Origin: G963702155 sp963702155
GTDB taxonomy: Bacteria > Pseudomonadota > Alphaproteobacteria > Micavibrionales > Micavibrionaceae
Assembly (NCBI GenBank): GCA_963702155.1
Contig: OY969717.1
Span: 496,001-560,000, forward strand
Length of the DNA stretch: 64,000 bases
Direction: 5' to 3'
Both the position numbers and the translations under genes were made by a program. Below the pieces are notes generated by a model. That model was not told the origin of the DNA. It saw only the letters and a list, made by a program, of their open reading frames with translations, and ran no database searches. This document shows, one piece after another, positions 53,230-62,809 of this stretch; the first letter of the stretch is position 1; each line of letters starts with the position of its first letter.

Positions 53230-55044
53230 TTAGTTTCCGCTTAAGGCTAGGTTCATTCCTAACGCTATTGCGGACGGTTCCATTCCAATTTTTTTGAGGC
53301 TCTGCAACGTATCAACCATTACATCTGGATAAATTGAAGACAAAGCCTGATTTCCGAGTAGTACACAGTTTACTAAAATCGTTTCACCTACGGCTTTGTG
53401 CTTTATCGCTTGATCCAAGTGACCCCACACATACACTGAAGGCATTACATAATTATTATTTTCTGTCAACATTAATGTTTTTTCATAAATTCCTAAGAGA
53501 TTATCATTATTTGATGTAGACATGTCAAGATTTTCTATAACATATATTAGGTTTTGCAAATTATAGGCGTTTTTTGCTATTAAATTGTCACTAATATGCG
53601 CTATTTTTGAATTATTAGAACCTTTATTAGCTAGTTGCTTGTAAATATCCAAATAAATTAAAGAAGAATCTGGTAAATTTTTAGTATTCAAGTTGTGTTC
53701 TTTTAAATATTTTTCCACAACATTTTGCCAATATTTCGGAACAGATCCATTATAAACTGTATAAAATCGTAAAATATTCAACAAAAATGAGGAATCAATA
53801 TTATCAAAATTATTACCTGAATTTTTATCTATCTTTTCTCCTAAATTATTAAAGACATCTATAAATGGATTTAATGCACCATATCCATAATGTGTCTGCG
53901 CTAAATTAAATACTCTTTGTGTAATATCTATACGTACAGAGTCTTCCGATGCATCCATAAGCATGCGAAACAAATTCAATAGCTCTATATCTTTACGCGC
54001 ATCAGAAATATCATTGTCCTCACTTTTTTCCGAGATATTATAAAGCAACGATTGTTGTGCGGACGTCTCAAAACCGTATTGCGTGGCCAATGAATATAAA
54101 GTGATGCGGTTTTGCACTTCAAATTGATCTGCGTGTAACAATAAAATCGCTATATGCTTTTGAGAAAAGGAGGGATCATCCGGGTTTTGTATTAAACTAA
54201 ATAGTATATTAAAATTTCCGCTCAAAATTGAATCTTCAAAACCTTTAAAATTTAACAGCTTTCCGCCACTTAGAACGGCTTGCTCCAAATCACTTAAGCG
54301 ATCAAACGCGGCGCCGGTAAAAATAAACCTGTATAACGGATCATCTAAAATCTTCCTTAACACCGGACGCGCTTCGAAAGAATAAACATCATTGTCACAA
54401 AAAGCTTTCGCAGCCTTAAAAAAATCTGAATTTTGAAAACGGGGAAGCAAAGAATTTACTTCTAAGCACGCCAAAGATCGCTCCCCTTTATAAAACATGG
54501 CTAAGACGCCCGCTTTCGCGAGTGAGGGGTGATAAACCTTATTGGCTTCCAAACCCTCATATATTTGAAAGGCCTCGTTATAAAATCCGCCCTCAATCAT
54601 TTTGTTCAAACGCAAAGTCAGCAGATCCTCGCCAGGTTTTACAGACCTATCGTTTTCGAGCAAACGCGCATTTGTTTCTGAAAAAAGAACACCTTTTATT
54701 AAATTTTGAACAACCCTGTCAGGGCTATGTGCCGGCATAATCTTTAATAATGCACTTGCGGCAGAGCGTTTTGACCCATCCCATAAATCATTACCCAAAT
54801 TATCAGGATGATTACGATCATAAAGCCCGATACCTTCAATCGCGCTAAAATCGAAATTCTCTAAATCAATAGGGGACAAATCATTGCTTTTATACGAAAA
54901 ATCTTTATTTTCTGACTGTATTACAGCGCTATCAAGGCCGCCCCTGATATCACTCGTTAAATCCTGAGCATAACTCAAACTAGCGCCAGAAAAAACAAGG
55001 CTAAAAAGTAGAACATTAAAAAATTTACAGCGAAACATAAACAA
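53230..55044 (-). CDS. Exported hypothetical protein, helical repeats
   Basis: 604 residues with a signal peptide (FFNVLLFSLVFSGASLSYAQ). The mature part is helical and acidic throughout, with SKRSAASALLKIMPAHSPD and GGFYNEAFQIYEGLEANKVY resembling TPR-like pairs. It lies 21 bases upstream of xerD and 36 bases below the 43-aa gene. Similar large exported proteins between xerD and aroK exist in alphaproteobacteria, to my recollection, with no function known. Confidence 0.7.
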   Translation of the reverse strand: MFMFRCKFFNVLLFSLVFSGASLSYAQDLTSDIRGGLDSAVIQSENKDFSYKSNDLSPIDLENFDFSAIEGIGLYDRNHPDNLGNDLWDGSKRSAASALLKIMPAHSPDRVVQNLIKGVLFSETNARLLENDRSVKPGEDLLTLRLNKMIEGGFYNEAFQIYEGLEANKVYHPSLAKAGVLAMFYKGERSLACLEVNSLLPRFQNSDFFKAAKAFCDNDVYSFEARPVLRKILDDPLYRFIFTGAAFDRLSDLEQAVLSGGKLLNFKGFEDSILSGNFNILFSLIQNPDDPSFSQKHIAILLLHADQFEVQNRITLYSLATQYGFETSAQQSLLYNISEKSEDNDISDARKDIELLNLFRMLMDASEDSVRIDITQRVFNLAQTHYGYGALNPFIDVFNNLGEKIDKNSGNNFDNIDSSFLLNILRFYTVYNGSVPKYWQNVVEKYLKEHNLNTKNLPDSSLIYLDIYKQLANKGSNNSKIAHISDNLIAKNAYNLQNLIYVIENLDMSTSNNDNLLGIYEKTLMLTENNNYVMPSVYVWGHLDQAIKHKAVGETILVNCVLLGNQALSSIYPDVMVDTLQSLKKIGMEPSAIALGMNLALSGN

Positions 55045-55080
55045 AAGGGGGCTTAGAAATATAAAGATAAAGGGGTGAAT

Positions 55081-55212
55081 TTAAGAAAACCGATCATGAG
55101 GGATATCAATAATAACTTCTGACTGCTCTACCGGCACATCAGCAAAGCCTAGAAAAAGTAGACCACCAACGACTAAAAAGAAAACTATAATGAAGAAATA
55201 TTTTAAAAGCAT
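55081..55212 (-). CDS. 43-aa single-helix membrane peptide
   Basis: The minus-strand frame from ATG 55212 reads MLLKYFFIIVFFLVVGGLLF, then LGFADVPVEQSEVIIDIPHD and ends in RFS. It is one transmembrane helix followed by a short periplasmic tail ending in P/D-R-F, a pattern found beside aroK in other alphaproteobacteria. It lies 36 bases upstream of the 604-aa exported gene on the same strand. Confidence 0.65.
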   Translation of the reverse strand: MLLKYFFIIVFFLVVGGLLFLGFADVPVEQSEVIIDIPHDRFS

Positions 55213-55382
55213 AACAAATCTATACAAATAATGTGAATGTAGTTTATAAAATAAAAAAATTATTCGTCTTTAGATCATAAGTTTTAAAAACGATGTGGCT
55301 ACAAAAGATATAGTAGAGGTTTTACAATATCAACGCATCAATAATAAAAATATAATTTCATACCTTAAATATTTATAAAAAA

Positions 55383-55931
55383 ATGGTTAAAACCATCATG
55401 AAAAAATTAGATAAGCCAATTGTACTGATCGGCATGATGGGAACAGGGAAAAGTGTCATCGGGCAAAAGCTTGCGCGCACTTTATCGATGGATTTTGTGG
55501 ATACCGATAAAATAATTGAAGAAAGGGCAGGTATGGCCATTTCTGATATTTTTGAAGTCTTCGGCGAGGATAAATTTCGCAGTTCAGAAAAAAACACGAT
55601 CAGGGATTCATTATCTCAAAAAAATGTAGTCATCTCTACAGGGGGCGGTGCAATTCTAAATACGCAAACAAGGGAATTATTAGAAAATAACGCAATAACT
55701 ATATGGCTTAATGCGGAAATACAAACACTCGTGGATCGTGTGAAAAATGATAAAAATCGTCCGCTTTTAAATGGACAGAATTTAAAAAAACGCCTGACCG
55801 AATTACTGAATGAAAGAGAAGCCTTTTACGAAATTGCCCATATGCACATATCTACAGATAAAAAATCTCCAGATAAAATTGTTAATAATATTATACAAGA
55901 GCTTGAGAGCAAACTTATAATAACATCTTAA
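55383..55931 (+). CDS. aroK: Shikimate kinase
   Basis: AroK phosphorylates shikimate in aromatic amino-acid synthesis. The 182-residue protein has Walker A LIGMMGTGKSVIGQKLA, the substrate site VDTDKIIEERAGM and VFGEDKFRSSEK, plus ISTGGGAILN and the lid DKNRPLL. An alternative start at 55398 (MKKLDKPIVL) is equally likely. aroB follows 132 bases later. Confidence 0.94.
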   Translation: MVKTIMKKLDKPIVLIGMMGTGKSVIGQKLARTLSMDFVDTDKIIEERAGMAISDIFEVFGEDKFRSSEKNTIRDSLSQKNVVISTGGGAILNTQTRELLENNAITIWLNAEIQTLVDRVKNDKNRPLLNGQNLKKRLTELLNEREAFYEIAHMHISTDKKSPDKIVNNIIQELESKLIITS

Positions 55932-56063
55932 ACAAATGATACATATAGAATTAGGGCTTGTACAAAAACACCGGAAAAGATACGGTCAAAAAAAAACTTA
56001 TTTTAGTAAATCAGCTATTTGATTTTATATATATAACCTCCCTGTAATCACCTTTATAAGCGC

Positions 56064-57352
56064 ATGACCTCAAAAATTGTTTCTATAGATCTGGGCCTGC
56101 GCGCATATGATATATATATCGGTGCAAATTTGATTGGGCGTTTGAATGACTTTATTCCAATGGAGTTGGAGCATAGAAAGGTATTCATCATTACCGATCA
56201 AACTGTATCTGACTATGCAAACACAATAGAAAGCGCTTTAAAAAAAGAAGCGCAAGAAATTCATATATATACGGCACACCCAGGCGAGAGCACAAAATCA
56301 TTTGATAATGTGCGCTTAATCTCCGAATGGCTTTTGCAAAATAATCTAAGCAGAGAATTCTGTGGTTATCGCGGTCGGCGGCGGCGTAGTGGGGGATCTT
56401 ACTGGGTTTTGCGCATCCATTGCCATGCGAGGTGTAGATTTTATCCAGGTGCCAACAACTATTTTAGCACAGGTAGACAGCTCGGTGGGAGGAAAAACGG
56501 GTATAAATACACCCCAAGGTAAAAACCTCATTGGTAGCTTTTATCAACCCTCTGCCGTTATTGCCGATATTGATACTTTAAAAACATTGCCGAAACGTCA
56601 AATTCTCGCCGGATACGCCGAAATTGTAAAATATGGCTTGATTAATGATGCCGGTTTTTTCCATTGGCTTGAAGAAAACGGGGAAAATGTCTGTAATCTT
56701 GAGGCGGATTCTATAATGCATGCAATTGAAGCGAGCGTGCAATCCAAGGCGGATATTGTTGAATCCGATGAACGCGAACAAGGTCGACGCGCACTTTTGA
56801 AATCTGGGTCATACTTTTGGACATGCTCTTGAGGCTGCCGCGGGATTTGATGGAACGCTTCTGCATGGGGAAGCCGTCGCGATGGGAACAGTTATGGCTT
56901 TTGATTTATCTGTACGCATGAACCTATGCCCGCCCGAAGATTTGCAAAGAGTAGAGCGCCACTTTACTAAAATGGGGATGCTGACACGCCCTTCCTTGAT
57001 GCAAAAACCTTTAAATACAACGGCAGAAAAACTTTTTGAATATATGCACCGCGATAAAAAAGTTTTAGGCGGAAGACTGCGTTTAATTCTCGTTAGTGGT
57101 ATTGGGGAGGCTTTTATAACTGGCGAATATGATGAAAATGCACTAAGACAAGTGCTGGAAAATTCGCTACTCAGCCAAACTGAAACTGGAAAAGATAAGG
57201 AAAGCGCCGAAGGTAACGCGCCTCAAGTCTTAAAAGCAGAACGAGCATCCACCATAAATAAAAAACTTGAATTTCAGGAATCCGCATCGCATGAAGGCAG
57301 AAAAAGAAAGAATATAAAGAGGTTATGGAACTCGATATTTACATCTCAATAG
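56064..57352 (+). pseudogene. aroB: 3-dehydroquinate synthase (two frameshifts)
   Basis: AroB makes 3-dehydroquinate from DAHP using NAD and zinc. The sequence lies in three frames. Frame one ends after NNLSRE near 56360, where removing one T from TTCT restores SVVIAVGGGVVGDLTGF. Frame two runs through VPTTILAQVDSSVGGKTGIN and LAGYAEIVKYGLI to REQGRRALL, and one A too many near 56802 hides NLGHTFGHALEAAAGFDG. Frame three has LLHGEAVAMGTVMAFDLS and GGRLRLILVSGIGEAF. The rejoined protein is about 428 residues with all catalytic residues, longer than most AroB because of a charged tail. The breaks look like consensus errors. Confidence 0.85.
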
Positions 57353-58590
57353 GCATAATTTTAATATTAATTCTGCTTTCCGGTTTTTTCTCCGGCTCTG
57401 AAACTGCATTAACAGCGGCATCAAAGGTACGCTTACATACAAAAGAAAAAGAGGGCAGCGTTAGAGCCGCCATTGTAAACCGAATCCGCGAGAAAAAAGA
57501 CCGCATGATCGGCGCGCTCCTTCTTGGTAATAATCTGGTCAATATTCTGGCCTCCGCTTTGGCAACCAGCCTCCTCATAAAACTATTCGGTGAAGCAGGC
57601 GTAGTTTATGCAACACTTGTAATGACATTTGTTGTACTCATTTTTGCTGAAGTTTTGCCCAAAACTTATGCCCTCCACCATGCCGAAAAAATGTCCCTTT
57701 TTATCGGGCCAATCATTCGAGTTGTAATCTTTGTATTTGCTCCTATCACTGAAACAGTAACGTGGATCGTAAGGCGATGCTTACGCCTGATCGGTGTAGA
57801 TATTTCCCGCGTTAGCTCCGGTTCACATTTAGAGCTACTCCGAGGCGCAATTGATATGCATGAAGGGCCCGAGCAAGAAACACAAGAGCAGCGCGCTATG
57901 CTGAAATCTATTCTCGATCTGGTTGATGTCGATGTGGAAGATATCATGATCCACCGTAAAAGCGTGACGATGATAGAGGCCGATAAACCCGTCGCAGAAA
58001 TTGTTCAGGATGTTTTAAATAGCCCCTATACAAGACTGCCCTTATGGCGTGATAATCCGGATAACATTACGGGCATTATTCATGCCAAATTACTTCTACG
58101 TGAATTGAATGCGCAAGAAGGACAAACACATAATATCCGGATTGAGGATGTAGTATTAGAGCCATGGTTCATCCCTGAAACAACAACACTCTACGACCAA
58201 CTTCAGGCCTTTCGTGATCGTAAAGAGCATTTTGCAATAGTTGTGGACGAATATGGCAGTTTCAAAGGTATTGTTACTCTAGAGGATATTTTAGAGGAAA
58301 TCGTTGGCGAGATTGATGATGAACATGACATGAGCGTTATGGGGGTCAGAAAATTGGGGCCAAATTCTTACCTTGTAGACGGGTCAGTCACTATACGTGA
58401 CTTAAATCGCGAATTTGACTGGCGCCTGCCAGATGGTGATTATTCAACACTTGCTGGTATGATTCTACATGAATCACAAGCTATACCTAATGTGGGGCAG
58501 AGTTTTTCTTTCCACGGTTTGTTTTTTGATATTGTCCGCCGCCAACGCAATCAAATAACAAAAATCCGCGTTACAACCCAAAGTTTGTAA
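57325..58590 (+). CDS. CorC/HlyC-family transporter-like protein (CNNM, CBS pair, CorC-HlyC domain)
   Basis: 421 residues. The N-terminal CNNM (DUF21) domain shows LSGFFSGSETALTAASKVRL and LLLGNNLVNILASALATS, with about four helices. Two CBS domains follow (EDIMIHRKSVTMIEADKPVA; HFAIVVDEYGSFKGIVTLED), then the C-terminal CorC/HlyC domain (YLVDGSVTIRDLNREFDW). Relatives transport magnesium or cobalt. Its start overlaps the aroB end by 28 bases. Confidence 0.9.
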   Translation: MELDIYISIGIILILILLSGFFSGSETALTAASKVRLHTKEKEGSVRAAIVNRIREKKDRMIGALLLGNNLVNILASALATSLLIKLFGEAGVVYATLVMTFVVLIFAEVLPKTYALHHAEKMSLFIGPIIRVVIFVFAPITETVTWIVRRCLRLIGVDISRVSSGSHLELLRGAIDMHEGPEQETQEQRAMLKSILDLVDVDVEDIMIHRKSVTMIEADKPVAEIVQDVLNSPYTRLPLWRDNPDNITGIIHAKLLLRELNAQEGQTHNIRIEDVVLEPWFIPETTTLYDQLQAFRDRKEHFAIVVDEYGSFKGIVTLEDILEEIVGEIDDEHDMSVMGVRKLGPNSYLVDGSVTIRDLNREFDWRLPDGDYSTLAGMILHESQAIPNVGQSFSFHGLFFDIVRRQRNQITKIRVTTQSL

Positions 58591-58659
58591 ATAAATTTAG
58601 TAATCTAACAAATAAAGTATTATGAACTTGTTTCGGGATCTATTATGCGTATAAATATG

Positions 58660-61179
58660 CTAAAATTGCTTCAACAAACGCCGTAAATATTCACGCTCTT
58701 CTTCTGGTCTGTTATATTCTCCTGAACGCTCACGCAGTTTTTTCAAGATATCCTGCGCCCGGCGCCGTTCGTTCTTATCCGGAATTTTAACCTCCGACCC
58801 GTATCCTGAACCATCACCTTCATCTTCTCCATATGGACGCCCAAGCGGATCATATTTCTGCGCACCACCCCCGCCAAAAGTTAAAAACCGCGTCTGCTTT
58901 ATACGCGCCGCCAGTTGCTGGCTCAATTGTTCCTGCGCTTCTTTTAAATACGCGATGGCCTGCTCCTGAAAGGGCAGAGAATCAGCCGGAACATTCTCCC
59001 CCAGCGCATCCGCAGATTTTCGCATTTCATGCTCCGCCAACCCTAAATTTTCTGGCAATTCATCTAAAATTTCTCCAGCTTCTAACATTAATCGCCCCAA
59101 CACAAACCGCAAAGCATCCTGCTCGACCTGATGCCCCGTTGTATCCGCAATTGCCATTCTTTGTAATTTCCCATCTTCCGCGTTCAACGTTTTCATACGC
59201 TCACCTTCAGGCAAAAATTGCTGATATAACCGCAAAGTCTCCAACGTATCCGCAATAATATTTGCTTGTTGTTCGGTTTGCGCCTTCAAATCTTCTTGAC
59301 GTTCGATAAGCTCTTTAATCTCATCAACGCCCTTGGACATCATTTTCATATCCTCTGGCATAGGCTGTATAACAGAAGGGTCAAGCTGATCCATCATGCG
59401 CTGCATCTCGGCCATCAATTCCTGCGCTTTTTGTGTTTCACCATCCCTGATGGCGTTTTCTAACTGATCCATCATTTGTGCCATATTCCCAATATCAAGC
59501 GCATCGGCATCAAAATCTTCAGGCAAAAGACTATCCATGGTGTTTTCACCAGCCATTTTTTGCAAATCCCGCATCAGTTCACGGAAAAAATCACCCATAG
59601 ATTCCTTTAACGAATCCATCATAGTTAATAGCTCTTGTTGTGACGCGTTAGGATTATTAAGCGCACGTTCCAGCGCGGATTGCATGTTGCGCATTTTGCG
59701 CGCCGCCATGGTCATATTGCCATCCTCAACCCTTAGTGCAAGCATCCATAATATATCCATAATTCCGCGCGCAATCTCTTCAGAGGGCATGGCATAATCC
59801 AGCCTTGAAATTACGGATCGAAGACCCAAAAAAACAACCATATCATCATGAAATGTGTCTGGACGGGTTAGAATAGGAAATAAATCATCAGATAGACCCG
59901 CATATCCCGCCGTGGGTAACCACGCAAGTTTTTTACGCGCGGCAATCAAAGACTGCGCAACCGGATGCGAAAAAACACGCTCAGGTAAAATGATTTCAAT
60001 TGGTGGTAAGACACCTTCTTGCCCCGTCTGATCGGAAACTTTAAAATTAAATACAACGGGCAGCCCCGCCCACGGATGCCCTGTCAAATCAAAGACAGGA
60101 CGTATCTCGAACTCTTCTTTATCAGGTGACATAACAAGCCGCTCTTCAAAATAAGGCGCGCCAATCGGCGCATCCTGCATCATCTTTGGATCAATATTCA
60201 TTGAAGCATAAAGCGTCTCTACGCCATAATCATCATAGACCATAAAATGAAACCGCAACGGTCCATCGGGCAGAGGCGCCGGATCATCTTTCTGAACAAT
60301 TGCCGGCGCTTCATCTTTTATTATTTCTAACTCATATTGTAATTTGGAAAGACCAAATTGAGATAAATCGATATGACTGTCTTCGGTCATTACGCCTTCA
60401 TAAAAATACTGACCACGCGTTTCTGTTTTGAACGGTGTTTTGACATTATTAACACGCAATTTTAAAAATCCGGCGCGACTTTGCCCGCTTATTTTAATAA
60501 CGCTGTTTTCCGGTATTTCAATAACATCATCACCTTGAGCAAATATATCGGCCATTTGCGTATAATCCGGCGGTACAATTCTGATATCCAAAAGCGTTGC
60601 AAATTGGTTTTGCATAACCGGCGCATACGGGAACAGCCCCGTTTCAATCCTTTCCCAGCGTAGCGAGCCTGCAAATATAAAACCGGCAATCGCAAATAAT
60701 AAAATTGCAAACCGCAAACCGTACTGGTCACGTACACCAAGTATAGGGCGCGGCATAGTAAATTTAAGCGCATCACTACCAGCGTGCAAATTTCGCATAC
60801 GCAATGACCAAAGCGCGCGTGTCGTACTTTTCTGAGTATTGATAAGGATATCTTTCGCGCCCGTCAGCGGCCTATCCCGAACCTTGCTTTCAACTTCTAA
60901 AAAGCGGTCAACATCATGGGGGCTAGGCCGAATAAAATAACCGCGCCCGCGATATAAAAGCGCAATCAATCCACAAATAAATACAAGGGATACAAAAAAT
61001 GCAGGCCAGCCCCCGAAAGTACGCGGCACATCAAAAAGCCATAGCCCTACAAAAAACATACACCATAAAAAAGGAAGCCATAAAAACAGGACAAGACGCT
61101 CTAACCAAAGGGCAGAAAACGCGACCATACGTTTTAACGTCAATAAAAAAAGGGATGGAAAATCTGGCATACCACTCAT
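58660..61179 (-). CDS. DUF4175 / TIGR02302 family membrane protein
   Basis: 839 residues. Two or three N-terminal helices (ALWLERLVLFLWLPFLWCMF; FVSLVFICGLIALL; and one near residue 160) are followed by a long periplasmic region with beta-rich and helical parts, and long Met/Gln/Glu-rich helices (MQRMMDQLDPSVIQPMPEDM). The C-terminal DPLGRPYGEDEGDGSGYGS and the REYLRRLLKQF end are family hallmarks. It lies directly below lysA, as in many alphaproteobacteria. Function is not known. Confidence 0.9.
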   Translation of the reverse strand: MSGMPDFPSLFLLTLKRMVAFSALWLERLVLFLWLPFLWCMFFVGLWLFDVPRTFGGWPAFFVSLVFICGLIALLYRGRGYFIRPSPHDVDRFLEVESKVRDRPLTGAKDILINTQKSTTRALWSLRMRNLHAGSDALKFTMPRPILGVRDQYGLRFAILLFAIAGFIFAGSLRWERIETGLFPYAPVMQNQFATLLDIRIVPPDYTQMADIFAQGDDVIEIPENSVIKISGQSRAGFLKLRVNNVKTPFKTETRGQYFYEGVMTEDSHIDLSQFGLSKLQYELEIIKDEAPAIVQKDDPAPLPDGPLRFHFMVYDDYGVETLYASMNIDPKMMQDAPIGAPYFEERLVMSPDKEEFEIRPVFDLTGHPWAGLPVVFNFKVSDQTGQEGVLPPIEIILPERVFSHPVAQSLIAARKKLAWLPTAGYAGLSDDLFPILTRPDTFHDDMVVFLGLRSVISRLDYAMPSEEIARGIMDILWMLALRVEDGNMTMAARKMRNMQSALERALNNPNASQQELLTMMDSLKESMGDFFRELMRDLQKMAGENTMDSLLPEDFDADALDIGNMAQMMDQLENAIRDGETQKAQELMAEMQRMMDQLDPSVIQPMPEDMKMMSKGVDEIKELIERQEDLKAQTEQQANIIADTLETLRLYQQFLPEGERMKTLNAEDGKLQRMAIADTTGHQVEQDALRFVLGRLMLEAGEILDELPENLGLAEHEMRKSADALGENVPADSLPFQEQAIAYLKEAQEQLSQQLAARIKQTRFLTFGGGGAQKYDPLGRPYGEDEGDGSGYGSEVKIPDKNERRRAQDILKKLRERSGEYNRPEEEREYLRRLLKQF

Positions 61180-61242
61180 AAAAATGAGTATAGCGCGATA
61201 GCCAAAACGCGCCAGCTTTTAAACTAAAATTTTAAAGTATTT

Positions 61243-62514
61243 TTATGATAACCAATCCGGCACAGCATCAAGATCAATAATAGTATCATAGGTTTGCCGT
61301 TCTCTAATGACCGCAAACTCATCGCCGGAAACCATAACCTCCGCAGTCAACGGCCGAGTATTATAGTTAGACGCCATAGTAAAACCATAAGCGCCAGCCG
61401 ACCTGATCGCGACAAGCTCCCCGCGCTCTGTTTGTTGTAAAGCACGCGCATTTGCAAATTTATCGCTGCTCTCGCATACCGGTCCAACAATATCGTATGA
61501 GATATCTTTACGATCATCATGCTTTTGAACAACGTCAATCTCATGATGTGCGTCATACATTGCAACACGTGCCAAATCATTCATCGCGGCATCAACAATC
61601 AAAAACCGCTCGTCTTTATTACGCTTGTCAAAAACTGTGCGTGTTAATAAAACACCCGCATTTCCGACCAGATATCGGCCCGGCTCCATTATAATCTGCG
61701 TATCAAGCGGTACGATAATATCGCGTACCCATTCGGCATAGGCTGTCAGATCAAGCAGGGTTTCATCTTTATATTTTATAGGAAACCCGCCGCCAATATC
61801 GAGGCGGCTAATCCTATGCCCATCTGCACGTAATGTACGCACTAAATTTGGAAGCTTGCTAAACGCGGCCTTAAAAGATTGGACCGTAAACACTTGCGAT
61901 CCGATATGCATGGAAAGACCAACCGCATCAACATGGCTCATCGCCTTGGCTATTTTAAACCCCTCATAAACTTGTTCAGCGCTAATCCCAAATTTATCGC
62001 CCTTGCGTCCGGTCGATATTTTATCATGCCCGCCACCTGCAACATCAGGGTTAAATCGCAAAACAATCTCGGCTTTGATATCTAAAGACGCGGCAATCTC
62101 TTGAACAATTTTCAGCTCGCTCAAGGATTCAACATTAATTTGTAGAATGCCGGCTTTTAAACACGCCGCAATTTCGCTATCGGATTTACCCACGCCCGTT
62201 GAAACAATCGTTTTAGGGTCAAATCCTGCACGTAAGCCGCGTATAAGTTCGCCCTCTGATACAATCTCAAGCCCCGACCCAAGACCGCGCAAATGTGATA
62301 AAACCGCCAAATTGGAATTGGCTTTACAGGCATAGCAAAGCAACGGAATTGTATTCTGTGGTAAAACATCTGCCAAAGTGTCTCGTAAAGTTGTAAATTG
62401 ATGCCTTATAACCGCGCCCGAATAAACATAAACCGGCGTACCCACAGTTTCTGCAATAGTGGCCAAACGGACATTTTCCGCATACAAATTACTTTTTTTG
62501 TAAGAAAAACTCAT
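61243..62514 (-). CDS. lysA: Diaminopimelate decarboxylase
   Basis: LysA converts meso-diaminopimelate to lysine with PLP. The 423-residue protein has the PLP lysine in LCYACKANSNLAVL, DVAGGGHDKISTGRKGDKFG, SMHIGSQV and LDIGGGFPIKYK, the phosphate-site MEPGRYLVGNAG, and the dimer cysteine in GPVCESSDKFA. It is in operon order lptM-like, lysA, DUF4175. Confidence 0.96.
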   Translation of the reverse strand: MSFSYKKSNLYAENVRLATIAETVGTPVYVYSGAVIRHQFTTLRDTLADVLPQNTIPLLCYACKANSNLAVLSHLRGLGSGLEIVSEGELIRGLRAGFDPKTIVSTGVGKSDSEIAACLKAGILQINVESLSELKIVQEIAASLDIKAEIVLRFNPDVAGGGHDKISTGRKGDKFGISAEQVYEGFKIAKAMSHVDAVGLSMHIGSQVFTVQSFKAAFSKLPNLVRTLRADGHRISRLDIGGGFPIKYKDETLLDLTAYAEWVRDIIVPLDTQIIMEPGRYLVGNAGVLLTRTVFDKRNKDERFLIVDAAMNDLARVAMYDAHHEIDVVQKHDDRKDISYDIVGPVCESSDKFANARALQQTERGELVAIRSAGAYGFTMASNYNTRPLTAEVMVSGDEFAVIRERQTYDTIIDLDAVPDWLS

Positions 62515-62537
62515 AAAACCTTATTATATCTATATTA

Positions 62538-62675
62538 TTATCTCGGATAACTATGCGGAAACCCTGTATCTTCCCCACCCGGTGGCTCAACCGCGCCGGG
62601 CTTAACCCCGCAACCGCTTATAAGAAAAGGCATAAGCATTAAACCTAACAGAACAAGATAAAATTGCATACGCAT
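62538..62675 (-). CDS. lptM: LptM-like small lipoprotein upstream of lysA
   Basis: 45 residues from ATG 62675: a signal (FYLVLLGLMLMPFLISGC) with the lipobox ISGC, then GVKPGAVEPPGGEDTGFPHS and YPR. LptM (YifL-like) proteins in this position have GCGxKGxL-PP and help mature the LptD complex. The 23-base gap to lysA indicates one operon. Confidence 0.7.
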   Translation of the reverse strand: MRMQFYLVLLGLMLMPFLISGCGVKPGAVEPPGGEDTGFPHSYPR

Positions 62676-62809
62676 ATCACAAACCCGCCTCTAAACTTTA
62701 AAATAAACTTGGATAGATGTATAATTTTCACGTCTAAAAAGAAAGCTTTAATTAAATACACGTATAATCAGGAATTATAAGCAAATCAATTTATCAATGT
62801 AAGTTATTT

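Noticed and set aside
58833..59258. Plus-strand open frame of 141 codons within the DUF4175 gene
   Set aside because: It is antisense to a well-supported gene and has no recognisable motif.
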